Below are positions 1-8,508 of a stretch of DNA of 25,011 nucleotides, one piece after another. Origin of the DNA: VMDH01 sp038108875 (lineage in GTDB: Bacteria; Pseudomonadota; Gammaproteobacteria; Magnimaribacterales; D2472); assembly GCA_038108875.1 (NCBI GenBank), contig JAYNII010000014.1, positions 1 through 25,011 of the forward strand, written 5' to 3'. Both the position numbers and the translations under genes were made by a program. Each line of letters starts with the position of its first letter. The first letter of the stretch is position 1. Under the pieces are notes generated by a model. That model did not search any database. It was not told the origin of the DNA and saw nothing but the letters and a program-made list of their open reading frames with translations.

Positions 1-27
1 TGTCCTAGGCCTCTAGACGAACGGGGC
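1..27 (-). tRNA. tRNA-Glu, 5' part only (cut by window edge)
   Basis: Read on the minus strand, the first 27 bases are the 5' end of a glutamate tRNA: a 7-nt acceptor strand GCCCCGT, then TCGTCTAGAGGCCTAGGACA, which is the D-arm and the start of the anticodon stem. This D-arm closely matches the E. coli tRNA-Glu sequence as I recall it. The anticodon, T-arm and 3' end lie outside the window, so the UUC anticodon is expected but not seen. The gene follows trmJ on the same strand, but it has its own strong promoter. Confidence 0.85.
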
Positions 28-37
28 AGGAACGCGC

Positions 38-66
38 ATTATAGGTTTTAAAAGAAACCTTGAAAA
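38..66 (-). promoter_or_regulatory. Promoter of the tRNA-Glu gene
   Basis: On the minus strand there is a perfect -10 hexamer TATAAT (38-43). A TTTTCA -35 element (61-66, 4 of 6 consensus matches) lies 17 bp away. Directly after the -10 comes GCGCG, a GC-rich discriminator of the kind found at stringently controlled stable-RNA promoters. The predicted start is about 4 nt before the tRNA 5' end. The spacer contains a 6-bp inverted repeat (AGGTTT at 43-48, AAACCT at 55-60), which has no T-run after it and is not a convincing trmJ terminator. Confidence 0.65.
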
Positions 67-71
67 GATCT

Positions 72-803
72 CTAAGATTTTTTTATTAGCTTATCTACTT
101 TGTCCAAAAATCCCCTAAGAAAGTTACCTTCCATTTGATCTGGATAGAGCCTGCGAAACATTCTCTCCATGCGTGTGAGGATTTGCTTTGGGTTTTCAGG
201 ATCGACTACTCCCAAGTCTACAGCTGTGTTGTTGAAATGCTCCACTAGCCTTTGCAATTGATCTTGTGTATAGCTTGGATAATCTTGCCAGGATTTTAAA
301 ATACTTTGGTTTGAGTTTTTGAAAATCTCGTAGCAAATTATTTGAACCGACTGGCTAATATTCAGCACTGGATACTCATCGTCTGCAGGAATTACAAGGT
401 GCTTATTTGCAAGTTGGAGTTCTTCATTGGTTAACCCCCTATCCTCCCTTCCAAAGATTATTGCAATCTGTTGCTCTGCGTTAGCAAGTTCAACAATTTC
501 TTTAGCTGCATCAGCTGCATATAGACTCGGCCAACCTATACTTCGTTCTCTAGCTGAAGTCGCAAACACAAGCTTTGCTTGTCCAATGGCTTCAGCTAAA
601 GAATCTACAACGGTTGCACTCTCTAAAATATCTAAAGCATTACCTGCAAGCGCTCTGGCATCGCCGTGAGGGAAATTCTTTGGCTTGACAAGTATTAAGT
701 TGGTCAAACCCATATTCTTCATAGCTCGAGCTGCCGAGCCAATATTTCTTGGAAGAGAGGTTTCAACTAAGACAACAGAAATATACTTAGATTGTAAAAT
801 CAT
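72..803 (-). CDS. trmJ: tRNA (cytidine/uridine-2'-O-)-methyltransferase TrmJ
   Basis: SAM-dependent SPOUT-class methyltransferase that 2'-O-methylates position 32 in the anticodon loop of several tRNAs in the cytoplasm. The 243-aa product is close to the E. coli length (246). Visible family motifs are NIGSAARAMKNMG (20-32), the glycine-rich FGREDRGL segment (117-124) and the knot helix region PVLNISQSVQ (145-154). The start is ATG with no Shine-Dalgarno sequence in the 36-bp gap to the divergent suhB gene. The trmJ/suhB divergent pair is also found in other Gammaproteobacteria. The gene ends 44 bp before a tRNA-Glu gene on the same strand. Confidence 0.93.
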   Translation of the reverse strand: MILQSKYISVVLVETSLPRNIGSAARAMKNMGLTNLILVKPKNFPHGDARALAGNALDILESATVVDSLAEAIGQAKLVFATSARERSIGWPSLYAADAAKEIVELANAEQQIAIIFGREDRGLTNEELQLANKHLVIPADDEYPVLNISQSVQIICYEIFKNSNQSILKSWQDYPSYTQDQLQRLVEHFNNTAVDLGVVDPENPKQILTRMERMFRRLYPDQMEGNFLRGFLDKVDKLIKKS

Positions 804-826
804 CCAAGTATTATCTTCATTTCTTG

Positions 827-832
827 TACAAT
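827..832 (+). promoter_or_regulatory. Candidate -10 element of suhB
   Basis: TACAAT ends 7 nt before the suhB ATG, inside the 36-bp trmJ/suhB intergenic gap. Transcription would start at or next to the ATG, so the mRNA would be almost leaderless. No good -35 hexamer is seen at 16-18 bp, and there is no Shine-Dalgarno sequence. Confidence 0.35.
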
Positions 833-839
833 ATGCGAC

Positions 840-1643
840 ATGTCAAAACCGGCCCTTATGAACGTTGCTCTGATTGCTGCTCGCTTGGGCTCGCGGGAGC
901 TTGAATTCGCAGCCAAAAAAGTACATGCCTTGAAAGTTTCTAAAAAAGGACCAACCGACTATGTATCAGAGGCCGATAAAAAAATTGAGCATTTAGTATT
1001 TGAAGAAATAAAAAAGTTTTACCCAGAGCATAACTTCCTAGGGGAAGAATTTGGTCATGAAATCAATAACTCTAATGTTACTTGGATACTCGATCCAATT
1101 GATGGAACCACAAATTTCATTCATGGTTATCCTCAATTTTGTCTCTCCTTGGCTTGTAAAATCGATGAAGTTATAACCCATGCTGTCATCATAGATCCTA
1201 CGAGAAGAGAAGAATTTACTGCCTCCAAAGGCGGAGGTGCTGAACTCAACGGTGAAAAAATGCGAGCAAGCAGCCTACCTAATTTAACCGATGCCTTAAT
1301 AGCCAACAGCTCGCATGAAAATCCTGATCAATCCTATACCTTTCATAACATTGCAACATTTCGCGAACTTTACAAATACTCGCTCACTATCAGACGATCG
1401 GGTTGCACAGCACTAGATTTAGCCTACGTTGGAGCTGGGAGACTTGAAGGATTTTGGGGTAACGGATTAGGTAATTGGGACGTTGCTGCTGGGATGCTGA
1501 TTGCTGAAGAGGCTGGAGCGCTCACCAGTAATTTTGAAGGCAATCCTAATTATTTAGCTGGCGACCATGTAATCTGTGCTGCACCTAAATGTTTCAAGCC
1601 TATGCTGCAGGCAATTAAAAGTAATTTCTCAAAACACGCCTAA
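840..1643 (+). CDS. suhB: Inositol-1-monophosphatase family protein SuhB
   Basis: Mg2+-dependent, lithium-sensitive-type phosphatase that hydrolyses inositol monophosphates; in E. coli SuhB also joins the rRNA antitermination complex. The 267-aa protein has usual length and all metal-binding motifs: GEE (68-70), DPIDGTTN (85-92) and WDVAAG (213-218). The start is ATG at 840 with no visible Shine-Dalgarno sequence; a -10-like TACAAT lies 7 nt upstream. Its stop codon overlaps the convergent secF gene by 4 bp, leaving no room for a terminator between them. Whether it acts on inositol phosphates or mainly in rRNA transcription here cannot be told from sequence. Confidence 0.93.
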   Translation: MSKPALMNVALIAARLGSRELEFAAKKVHALKVSKKGPTDYVSEADKKIEHLVFEEIKKFYPEHNFLGEEFGHEINNSNVTWILDPIDGTTNFIHGYPQFCLSLACKIDEVITHAVIIDPTRREEFTASKGGGAELNGEKMRASSLPNLTDALIANSSHENPDQSYTFHNIATFRELYKYSLTIRRSGCTALDLAYVGAGRLEGFWGNGLGNWDVAAGMLIAEEAGALTSNFEGNPNYLAGDHVICAAPKCFKPMLQAIKSNFSKHA

Positions 1644-2560
1644 GGCAGATCATCAAATTCTGCGCCTTCAGGTTCTGGAACTGCTAAATCTTCTTGGGAA
1701 ATGTTCATGCTAATCAACATATTGGCAACCACATAAATAGAAGAATAGGTACCAACCACAATCCCCAAAATTAAAGCCAAACTGAAACCTTTAATAAGTT
1801 CCCCTCCAAAGATCAAGAGAGAAAAAAGCACCAATAAAGTGGTTAAAGAAGTTATCAACGTTCTTGAGAGGGTTTGATTGATGGACTTATCTACAATTTC
1901 AACGGGCTCTAAGCCCCGCTCTATTCTAAAGTTCTCACGCATTCTATCCGATACGACGATTGTATCGTTTAAAGAGTAACCAATCACAGCTAGCAAAGCT
2001 GCCATTACAGTTAAATCAAAGTCCCAACCCACGATTGAGAAAATTCCCAAGACAATCACGACATCGTGAGCTAGAGCAACCACAGCACCGATAGCAAATT
2101 TAAATTGAAAGCGAAATGCTACATAGAGCAATATCATGCCCAGTGCTACCAACATGCCAAGACCACCTTGATCACGCAATTCTGAACCTACCTGTGGACC
2201 AACAAATTCTATTCTCTTTAATTCTAGCTCTTGATTGGGGTAAGCCATTTCCAAGATTGTATAGATTTTATCGCCCAACCTTCCTTGACTATCTTTGTCT
2301 GCAGCCTTGATCAGCACATCCGTTTCGGTGCCAAAGTTCACTACCTGAAAATCTTCTATTCCGTTGTTCGCCAGATTGCTTCGAACATCCTCTAAGGGAA
2401 CCGTTTCCTCAAAGACGATCTCAACAAGCGTGCCTCCGCTAAAATCAAGTCCCAAGCTCAAACCTCTATAGGAAAGTGACACAATCGCAAGCACAAAAAG
2501 GATCAGCGAGGATAAGCCTGCAACCTTGCGAAACTTCATAAAAGGAATTGCAAAATCCAT
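1640..2560 (-). CDS. secF: Protein translocase subunit SecF
   Basis: Inner-membrane partner of SecD. The SecDF complex uses the proton-motive force to help pull secreted proteins through SecYEG on the periplasmic side. The 306-aa product shows an N-terminal membrane segment (about 13-32), the conserved LGLDFSGG motif (36-43), a small periplasmic domain, and a C-terminal bundle of about five hydrophobic helices (roughly 130-290) with the family pattern IGYSLNDTIVVSDRMREN. It is the last gene of queA-tgt-yajC-secD-secF. Its ATG shares one base with the secD stop (TAATG), so translation is probably coupled. Its 3' end overlaps convergent suhB by 4 bp. Confidence 0.95.
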   Translation of the reverse strand: MDFAIPFMKFRKVAGLSSLILFVLAIVSLSYRGLSLGLDFSGGTLVEIVFEETVPLEDVRSNLANNGIEDFQVVNFGTETDVLIKAADKDSQGRLGDKIYTILEMAYPNQELELKRIEFVGPQVGSELRDQGGLGMLVALGMILLYVAFRFQFKFAIGAVVALAHDVVIVLGIFSIVGWDFDLTVMAALLAVIGYSLNDTIVVSDRMRENFRIERGLEPVEIVDKSINQTLSRTLITSLTTLLVLFSLLIFGGELIKGFSLALILGIVVGTYSSIYVVANMLISMNISQEDLAVPEPEGAEFDDLP

Positions 2561-4419
2561 TATATTTTTAACTCCTTCAAGCGTTTATTGCCGTACATTA
2601 GATTGACTATAGCTCGAGTCACTAAGATAGCTGTGAACATAGAGGTAACAATACCTATAGATAAAGTGATCGCGAACCCTTTAATCGGGCCTGTGCCAAC
2701 TGCATAGAGCACTACCGCAGCTATCAAAGTAGTGATGTTGGCATCAAAAATAGTAGTAAATGCTCTCCCAAATCCATCTTTGATTGCAATTTGCGGGTCG
2801 TTACCAGCGGCTAATTCTTCTCGAATTCTCGAAAAAATAAGCACATTCGCATCGACAGCCATACCTACTGTAAGGACTATCCCGGCGATTCCTGGCAAAG
2901 TGAGGGTAGCGCCTAACAAAGACATAATCCCGGTGATTAAGATCACATTGTTTGCAAGCGCAATATTTGCAGCCAAGCCGAACCAGCCATAATAGAACAA
3001 CATAAAAGCAACTACAGCTAAGAAACCAATAATCATAGATTGAATCCCAAGTTTAATATTCTCTTTTCCTAGGCTTGGACCGACGGTTCTTTCTTCAACA
3101 AATTTCATGGGCGCAGCCAACGCTCCGGCTCTTAGCAGAAGCGCTAATTCGCTTGCCTCTTGGGGTGAGCCAACCCCTGTAATTCTAAAAGAAGTTCCCA
3201 GGACACCCTGAACCGTGGCAAGAGAGATAATTTTCTTATCTATGTAGGATGTTTGTTCAATGACTTCTTTGCCGTCTGCATCTAACTTTAGCTCCGACAA
3301 AGTTTTTTCTTCTACAAACAATACCCCAAGTCTTCTTCCGATATTGCCAGTAGTGGCTTTTTGCATGGCTCTGCCCCCTTGTAAATCAAGGGTGATATTC
3401 ACTTGAGCAGATCCGTTTTCATCAAAACCAGTGCTTGCGTTGGTCACGCTCTCACCCGCCAAAATGACCGATCTTTCAAGTAAGGCATCTAGCCCTGGAG
3501 CATTTTTATATTCAAACCTTTCTTTTCTAAGTCTTGAGGTTTCTGGTTTAGCTTCCATCCTAAACTCTAGATTGGCGGTTTTACCAATAATTTTTTTTGC
3601 TGCTGCGGTGTCTTGGACTCCTGGGAGCTCAACAACAATTCTACTGGAGCCTTGACGCTGAACAATAGGCTCTGAAACTCCGAGCTCATTCACTCGGTTT
3701 CTTAAAGTGACCAAGTTTTGTCCAACAGCATAATCACGCAACTCTCTAATAGCAGTATCTGAAAAATTAAATCTAATGGTGTTCGTAGCAAGAACAGGAG
3801 CAAGATCATAAATATTACCAGTAGCAGTTAAGTTTTCATCGTTTAGGATGGCAAGAGCATTACTGTAGCTTTGAGAATCATTGAATACAAAAACAAGACT
3901 TTGCGCTTCTATTTGGGATTGACTATAACCAATACCATCGTCCGTAAATCTTTTACGATAGGATGTTAAAGTATTTTCTAATCTGTTTTGTAAAGCATTG
4001 GCAATATCTACCTCGAGTAGAAAATGAACGCCTCCGGATAAATCAAGACCAAGTTTGAGTGGGCCTGCGCCAAGTTGCGTAAGCCACCTAGGTGTGGTGG
4101 GTTCTAGATTTAACGCCACTATCACTTGATCTAACAGAGCACGCTGAATAACGGTTTTTGCTTTAAGTTGGGCGTCTAAATCATTAAATTGCGCAACTAT
4201 ATTGTTTTCTTTAAGACTTACTTCTGTGGCAGCGATACTGTTAGCAAGAATTAACTCATTGACTCTGTTTAATAACTCAGTATCCGCGGCTTGGCCAGAT
4301 TGAGCATAGGCGATTTGGATAGATGGATTAGCAGGATAGAGATTTGGTAGAGAATAGAGCCCTCCAAAAATGAGCACCAGCACAATCAACAAGTAAGTCC
4401 AAACTGAAAATCTGTTCAT
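2560..4419 (-). CDS. secD: Protein translocase subunit SecD
   Basis: Inner-membrane subunit of the SecDF-YajC complex that drives late steps of protein export using the proton gradient. The 619-aa product is the usual gammaproteobacterial length. It has an N-terminal membrane anchor (about 7-25), the LGLDLSGG motif (123-130), a long periplasmic P1 region, and a C-terminal block of membrane helices (about 455-610) that includes VGMAVDANVLIFSRIREE, with the conserved Asp of the proton path. The gene lies 3 bp after yajC and shares one base with secF. No strong Shine-Dalgarno sequence precedes its ATG. Confidence 0.96.
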   Translation of the reverse strand: MNRFSVWTYLLIVLVLIFGGLYSLPNLYPANPSIQIAYAQSGQAADTELLNRVNELILANSIAATEVSLKENNIVAQFNDLDAQLKAKTVIQRALLDQVIVALNLEPTTPRWLTQLGAGPLKLGLDLSGGVHFLLEVDIANALQNRLENTLTSYRKRFTDDGIGYSQSQIEAQSLVFVFNDSQSYSNALAILNDENLTATGNIYDLAPVLATNTIRFNFSDTAIRELRDYAVGQNLVTLRNRVNELGVSEPIVQRQGSSRIVVELPGVQDTAAAKKIIGKTANLEFRMEAKPETSRLRKERFEYKNAPGLDALLERSVILAGESVTNASTGFDENGSAQVNITLDLQGGRAMQKATTGNIGRRLGVLFVEEKTLSELKLDADGKEVIEQTSYIDKKIISLATVQGVLGTSFRITGVGSPQEASELALLLRAGALAAPMKFVEERTVGPSLGKENIKLGIQSMIIGFLAVVAFMLFYYGWFGLAANIALANNVILITGIMSLLGATLTLPGIAGIVLTVGMAVDANVLIFSRIREELAAGNDPQIAIKDGFGRAFTTIFDANITTLIAAVVLYAVGTGPIKGFAITLSIGIVTSMFTAILVTRAIVNLMYGNKRLKELKI

Positions 4420-4422
4420 AGC

Positions 4423-4728
4423 TTATTTGATGGATTCGATTGTTCCTTTGGGGAGTGTATTGGCTATGGCAGATTTTTGAAGTTTGAAGGTTATATTTTC
4501 ACTGACCTCAATTGCAACATAATCGCCCTTAATTTCCTTTACCTTGCCCAGAATGCCTCCTGCAGCAACTACCTCATCACCCTTGCTTAAATTAGCTAAC
4601 ATATCCTGCAAGGCTTTTTGACGTTTGTTTTGAGGCCTGATCATCATAAAGTACATCAATAAAAAGAAACCCAGAAAAAAGATCAGGACGGGATCTGCAT
4701 ACCATGGAATATTTGCTGATGGATTCAT
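4423..4728 (-). CDS. yajC: Sec translocon accessory protein YajC
   Basis: Small single-pass inner-membrane protein that co-purifies with SecDF and supports preprotein export. At 101 aa it has the family layout: a short N-terminus, one membrane helix (about 13-29), the signature MIRPQNKRQK just after it, and a compact C-terminal domain with GDEVVAAGGILGKV. The ATG overlaps the tgt stop by one base (TAATG). A GGAG Shine-Dalgarno sequence inside the end of tgt lies about 6 nt upstream, one of the few clear ribosome-binding sites in this window. Confidence 0.95.
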   Translation of the reverse strand: MNPSANIPWYADPVLIFFLGFFLLMYFMMIRPQNKRQKALQDMLANLSKGDEVVAAGGILGKVKEIKGDYVAIEVSENITFKLQKSAIANTLPKGTIESIK

Positions 4729-5855
4729 TATTTCTCCAGATGTTTTAAGTGCTTTGGCAAGCTTTGTTGGCGCTTATTATAAAAGTCTTTTGCGAACTTA
4801 GCGAATTCTCTTACTTCAATACTGTCTCGCATGGAACGCATAAGCTCTTGGTAATAAAAGATATTGTGATACGAAGACAAAATGGCATATAGCATTTCTT
4901 TAGATTTATCTAAATGATGTAAATATGCCCTTGTATAATTTTCGCAGACCTTGCAGGCACAAGCTTCATCAATCGGCAAACTGCTTTGGGCATGTTCTGC
5001 ATTTCTGATATTTACTTCACCAAAAGATGTAATCAGTTGTCCGTTTCGTGCATTTCTCGTTGGCAGAACACAATCAAACATATCCACACCCAATGCAACC
5101 GCAGAGACAATGTCTTCTGGTTTTCCTACTCCCATTAAATAATGAGGCTTGTTTGAGGGTAACTCAGACTGCAAAGTCTGTAATATTCTAAGCATGTCCT
5201 CCTTAGGTTCTCCCACACTTAATCCCCCAATGGCATATCCATCAAAACCAATAGTAACAAGTTCCGCCAGGGATTCTTTCCGCAATTCTTCGTACATACC
5301 TCCTTGGACAATTCCAAATAAAGCAGCTTCAGATGCGTGCGCGTTCTTAGAGCGTTTCGCCCATTTCAAAGATAAAGCCATAGATTCCGATGCTTCCTTT
5401 AAGGATGCAGGATATGGGGTGCATTCATCAAAGATCATTACAATATCTGACCCTAAGTTATTTTGAATTTCCATTGAGGTCTCAGGAGAGAGAAAGTGTT
5501 TTGATCCATCAAAAGGAGATTTAAAATGAACTCCCTCCTCCGATATCTTTGCTAGATTTCCTAAACTCCATACCTGGAACCCACCCGAATCAGTGAGAAT
5601 AGGTTTATCCCAGTTTATAAATCGATGCAGACCCCCTAATTTTTTAACTATTTTGTCGCCCGGCTTAAGCATAAGATGAAAAGTGTTACCTAAAATTATT
5701 TCAGCTCCTGTCTCTAAAATATTCGAGACTTCCAGAGCCTTGACTGTGCCTGCAGTCCCAACCGGCATAAATGCAGGAGTATTTACTTCACCCTTAGTAA
5801 AGAGCAATCTCCCTCTTCGAGCTCCATCGCTTTCAGCAATTAATTCAAACCTCAT
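4728..5855 (-). CDS. tgt: tRNA-guanine(34) transglycosylase
   Basis: Exchanges guanine 34 of GUN-anticodon tRNAs (Asp, Asn, His, Tyr) for preQ1, the base-exchange step of queuosine synthesis. The 375-aa protein carries TDSGGFQVWSL with the catalytic Asp at 89, a second Asp motif DMFDCVLPTRNARNGQ (likely nucleophile Asp261), and a zinc site Cys299-x-Cys301-x2-Cys304 with His330, spaced exactly as in E. coli. Its ATG overlaps the queA stop by 4 bp (ATGA). Its product is the substrate-maker for QueA encoded just upstream, and it is followed by yajC-secD-secF, a classic gammaproteobacterial arrangement. Confidence 0.96.
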   Translation of the reverse strand: MRFELIAESDGARRGRLLFTKGEVNTPAFMPVGTAGTVKALEVSNILETGAEIILGNTFHLMLKPGDKIVKKLGGLHRFINWDKPILTDSGGFQVWSLGNLAKISEEGVHFKSPFDGSKHFLSPETSMEIQNNLGSDIVMIFDECTPYPASLKEASESMALSLKWAKRSKNAHASEAALFGIVQGGMYEELRKESLAELVTIGFDGYAIGGLSVGEPKEDMLRILQTLQSELPSNKPHYLMGVGKPEDIVSAVALGVDMFDCVLPTRNARNGQLITSFGEVNIRNAEHAQSSLPIDEACACKVCENYTRAYLHHLDKSKEMLYAILSSYHNIFYYQELMRSMRDSIEVREFAKFAKDFYNKRQQSLPKHLKHLEK

Positions 5856-6877
5856 GCCTTCTCCAATAACATGGCATCCCCGTAGGATAAAAATCTATAG
5901 CGCTTTTCTAATGCTTCTGCATATATAGTTTTCATAGCATCGTAACCCACAAATGCGGAAACCAGCATTAATAATGATGATTTGGGTTGATGAAAATTAG
6001 TTAGCAGCATATCAACTGCTTTAAATTTAAACCCCGGATGAATAAAGATATTGGTGTCTCCCTGAAAGCAATCCAGATCTGCTTGAAAAGCAGTTTCTAA
6101 TGCTCGGAGTGTTGTGGTTCCAACAGCAACGATTTTACCTCCAGATTTTTTAACAGTTTTGATCTTTTGAACAGTTGCCTCAGTTACTTCTATATATTCT
6201 GAATGCATCTTATGGTCTGCAATATTTTCTACTTTCACCGGCTTAAATGTTCCAGAGCCCACATGCAAATATATATAATCTGAAACTACCCCAGCCTCCT
6301 TGATAGCGTGCAATAACATTTCTGAAAAATGGAGTCCTGCTGTGGGGGCGGCAACCGAAAGTTTTTTTGCAGGATCTGCATAAAGGTTTTGATATCTTTC
6401 CACATCGGAGCATTCGGCTTCTCTATTTAAATAGGGTGGCAGCGGCGTCACTCCATAATTTATAAACAACTCCGCAGGGCTTTCCTCCCAACGAGTTTCA
6501 TAAAAGTCATCTTGCTTGGAAATAACTTCTGTTTTAAAAGTTTTTGTTGGGTAGGTAAAAGATATGAGCTGATTAGGTAAGATTTTGGTTGAAGATTTGA
6601 GTTGAACCATGGCCTTATTTTCTCCAAGAAGTCGCTCCAAAAAGACCTCAACCTTACCCCCTGTTTCTTTGTTGCCAAACAGCCTTGCCGGAATTACTGA
6701 GGATCGATTAAAAACAAGGAGATCTTTAGAGGAAATATTGGATAATAATTCTTTAATCGTTCGGTGTTGAATCTTTTGATCAATAAAAGTTAGCAGCCTG
6801 GAGTCATCTCTGTTCTTAAGAGGATATTTGGCAATCAACTCATCTGGGAGCTCATAATCAAAATCTGATGTTTTCAT
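5852..6877 (-). CDS. queA: S-adenosylmethionine:tRNA ribosyltransferase-isomerase QueA
   Basis: Transfers and isomerises the ribosyl moiety of SAM onto preQ1 in tRNA to give epoxyqueuosine, directly after the Tgt step. The 341-aa product is near usual length and shows the family segments FDYELPDELIAKYPL at the N-terminus, APTAGLHF (about 171-178), HVGSGTFKPV, and TNFHQPKSSLLMLVSAF near the C-terminus. It is the first gene of queA-tgt-yajC-secD-secF and overlaps tgt by 4 bp. A TAAAAT element lies 9 nt upstream of the ATG, back-to-back with the tRNA-Leu promoter. No Shine-Dalgarno sequence is seen. Confidence 0.96.
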   Translation of the reverse strand: MKTSDFDYELPDELIAKYPLKNRDDSRLLTFIDQKIQHRTIKELLSNISSKDLLVFNRSSVIPARLFGNKETGGKVEVFLERLLGENKAMVQLKSSTKILPNQLISFTYPTKTFKTEVISKQDDFYETRWEESPAELFINYGVTPLPPYLNREAECSDVERYQNLYADPAKKLSVAAPTAGLHFSEMLLHAIKEAGVVSDYIYLHVGSGTFKPVKVENIADHKMHSEYIEVTEATVQKIKTVKKSGGKIVAVGTTTLRALETAFQADLDCFQGDTNIFIHPGFKFKAVDMLLTNFHQPKSSLLMLVSAFVGYDAMKTIYAEALEKRYRFLSYGDAMLLEKA

Positions 6878-6886
6878 GAAAGATGA

Positions 6887-6915
6887 ATTTTAAAAGATGT
6901 TGATGTCAGCTACAA
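6887..6915 (-). promoter_or_regulatory. Candidate promoter of the queA operon
   Basis: Minus strand: -10-like TAAAAT (6887-6892) with a weak TTGTAG -35 (6910-6915) at 17-bp spacing. The -10 ends 9 nt before the queA ATG, so the leader would be only a few nucleotides long. The -35 overlaps the -10 of the divergent tRNA-Leu promoter. Confidence 0.4.
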
Positions 6916-6916
6916 T
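6911..6916 (+). promoter_or_regulatory. Candidate -10 element of tRNA-Leu
   Basis: TACAAT lies 9 nt before the tRNA 5' end, with a GC-containing sequence (TACGCCG) after it. The best -35 at 17 bp is a weak TTTTAA (6888-6893). This element coincides with the proposed queA -35 on the other strand. Confidence 0.45.
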
Positions 6917-6925
6917 TACGCCGTT

Positions 6926-7010
6926 GCCCCATTGGCGGAATTGGTAGACGCGCGCGACTCAAAATCGCGTTCCTTCGGGAGTATCTGTTCGACTCAGATA
7001 TGGGGCACCA
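6926..7010 (+). tRNA. tRNA-Leu (anticodon CAA)
   Basis: The full cloverleaf can be drawn. Acceptor stem GCCCCAT (6926-6932) pairs with ATGGGGC (7000-7006), then A and an encoded CCA (7008-7010). The D-arm contains GGCGGAATTGGTAGACG. The anticodon stem is CGCGA/TCGCG (6953-6957, 6965-6969) with loop CTCAAAA, giving anticodon CAA (6960-6962) for UUG codons. A long class II variable arm (6970-6982, TTCCTTCGGGAGT) and a T-arm ATCTG-TTCGACT-CAGAT follow. The long variable arm and anticodon together identify leucine. No terminator is seen; convergent rsmJ stops 3 bp away. Confidence 0.97.
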
Positions 7011-7013
7011 ACT

Positions 7014-7715
7014 TTAAATATAAACATCGTACCTTACAGCTTTTCCCCTGATTTGATAATTGATGTTTTCATCAAATGCTGAAGATTTAATGGGCCTTTT
7101 GACTATTAACTTTTGATAGGAACATTTTCGCAGTTCATTAAAAGTATAGTGATTATCATTCGCGATATTCTCTAAGGTTAAAATCTCCTGAAGCATCCGA
7201 AGATTTTTATCGCCCAGCGCACTGCCTGAAGATTCAAACATCGGATCATAGTAAATGGCATCGTATCTTAATTCGTTTGCAAATTTTTCAGCTCTGCCGA
7301 TGCAAAGTTTAATTCCAGAAATTTCCGAATTTGTTTTCATACCAACCTGCAGCATAGTGCCAATGACAGAACTCTGCTCTATGGCAATCACTGAATAACC
7401 CAACCTACTGAGAATAAGACTGTCTGAGAGTAATCCCGCTGTGGCATCCAAAATCACAGAGCCTGGTTTAAGGTTTCCTAATGCTTTTTTTAGCAAACCT
7501 TCTTGCTCAAATCTTTGTAAACGGAAACCAATTTTTCCCTTAGCAGGATCAAAGGACAGCGGTTTTTTAAAGTTAGGTGAATGAAAAGCAAGAAGGTTGT
7601 TATTAAGAGAGAGGTAAGGCTTGATGGGCGTTGTTTCAACCCAAGTACAATTCAAAGAACGTTGAACAAAATTCAAGAACTTCTCCTTGGGTGATGACAA
7701 CAGATGCAAACTCAA
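7014..7715 (-). CDS. rsmJ: 16S rRNA (guanine1516-N2)-methyltransferase RsmJ
   Basis: SAM-dependent methyltransferase that modifies G1516 of 16S rRNA. The 233-aa product shows the family SAM motif VILDATAGL (87-95), the acidic loop AIEQ, the catalytic-type motif YYDPMFE (155-161; E. coli has LDPMFP) and the C-terminal pattern VKRP...KAVRYDVYI, matching the E. coli ending VKRP...KGHRFDIYAG. The only plausible start before the first distant ATG is TTG at 7715, because an in-frame stop lies five codons upstream. Its start follows the uppP stop by one base. It is the last gene of the lepA-to-rsmJ series and is convergent with tRNA-Leu. Confidence 0.88.
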   Translation of the reverse strand: MSLHLLSSPKEKFLNFVQRSLNCTWVETTPIKPYLSLNNNLLAFHSPNFKKPLSFDPAKGKIGFRLQRFEQEGLLKKALGNLKPGSVILDATAGLLSDSLILSRLGYSVIAIEQSSVIGTMLQVGMKTNSEISGIKLCIGRAEKFANELRYDAIYYDPMFESSGSALGDKNLRMLQEILTLENIANDNHYTFNELRKCSYQKLIVKRPIKSSAFDENINYQIRGKAVRYDVYI

Positions 7716-7716
7716 G

Positions 7717-8508
7717 TTAAACCAAGATTAGCAAAAATGCCCCTAAGATTAATCGATATGCAACGAAAGGAATCATCCCAACTTTTTCTACTATTTGTAA
7801 AAAAAACTGCATGGTAAGAAAGGCAACCGCACCGGAAATAGTAAAGCCGAGAAATAAAACCAACAGGTCGTACGGATAAGAATATTGGTAGAGTTCTATG
7901 AGTAAAAATATAACTGACCCAAGGATGGTAGGAATCGCCAATAAGAAAGCAAATCTAGCAGAGGTAACTAAATTCATTCCAACCAAAAGAGCGCCAGTTA
8001 TTGCCATGCCTGATCTTGAAGCGCCTGGAAATATGGCAAATGCTTGCATGCACCCAATGAAAAGAGCCTGCCAAAGGGTTAAATCTTTGACCTCTTTGGT
8101 TCTCTTCCCTAAAAGATAAGCTGCCAAAAGAACCAAAGCAAAAATCACATTAAACCAAGCAATCTGCTCAATACTAATATTTCTGGCAGCTAATGCATCG
8201 CCAAAAATAAAACCAACACCAATTATAGGTAATGTAGCAATCACTAGTAATAAACCTAAAAAATAATGGTCATCCTTGGGGTTTGGAGCCTTTAACCAAG
8301 CACATAAAATATCCTTTAGTTCTGTCTTAAAATAAAATACGACTGCAATTAACGTTCCTGCATGGGTGGCAATATCAAACATGAGCCCAAAATCTTTGGT
8401 TCCAAATAATAAAGTGGGAAGAACTAAATGCGCTGAGCTCGAGATTGGTAAAAACTCAGTTAAACCTTGAATGAGAGCCAAAAGAATAACAAGGAGAAAT
8501 TCACTCAT
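7717..8508 (-). CDS. uppP: Undecaprenyl-diphosphatase UppP (BacA)
   Basis: Integral inner-membrane phosphatase that recycles undecaprenyl diphosphate to the monophosphate carrier for peptidoglycan and other envelope polymers; it also confers bacitracin tolerance. The 263-aa product has two family signatures: QGLTEFLPISSSAH (14-27), with catalytic Glu18, and PGASRSG (161-167), with Arg165. About eight hydrophobic segments are visible. The ATG lies inside the end of tsaB (8-bp overlap), so it is probably translationally coupled within the lepA-to-rsmJ gene series. Confidence 0.95.
   Translation of the reverse strand: MSEFLLVILLALIQGLTEFLPISSSAHLVLPTLLFGTKDFGLMFDIATHAGTLIAVVFYFKTELKDILCAWLKAPNPKDDHYFLGLLLVIATLPIIGVGFIFGDALAARNISIEQIAWFNVIFALVLLAAYLLGKRTKEVKDLTLWQALFIGCMQAFAIFPGASRSGMAITGALLVGMNLVTSARFAFLLAIPTILGSVIFLLIELYQYSYPYDLLVLFLGFTISGAVAFLTMQFFLQIVEKVGMIPFVAYRLILGAFLLILV

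Noticed and set aside
43..60. Terminator for trmJ
   Set aside because: The 6-bp stem lies within the tRNA-Glu promoter spacer and is followed by TATAATGCGCG, not a T-run.
427..669. Plus-strand ORF of 80 codons inside trmJ
   Set aside because: Antisense shadow of a well-conserved gene; the same applies to the other opposite-strand ORFs within secD, secF, tgt, era, mucD and glpK.
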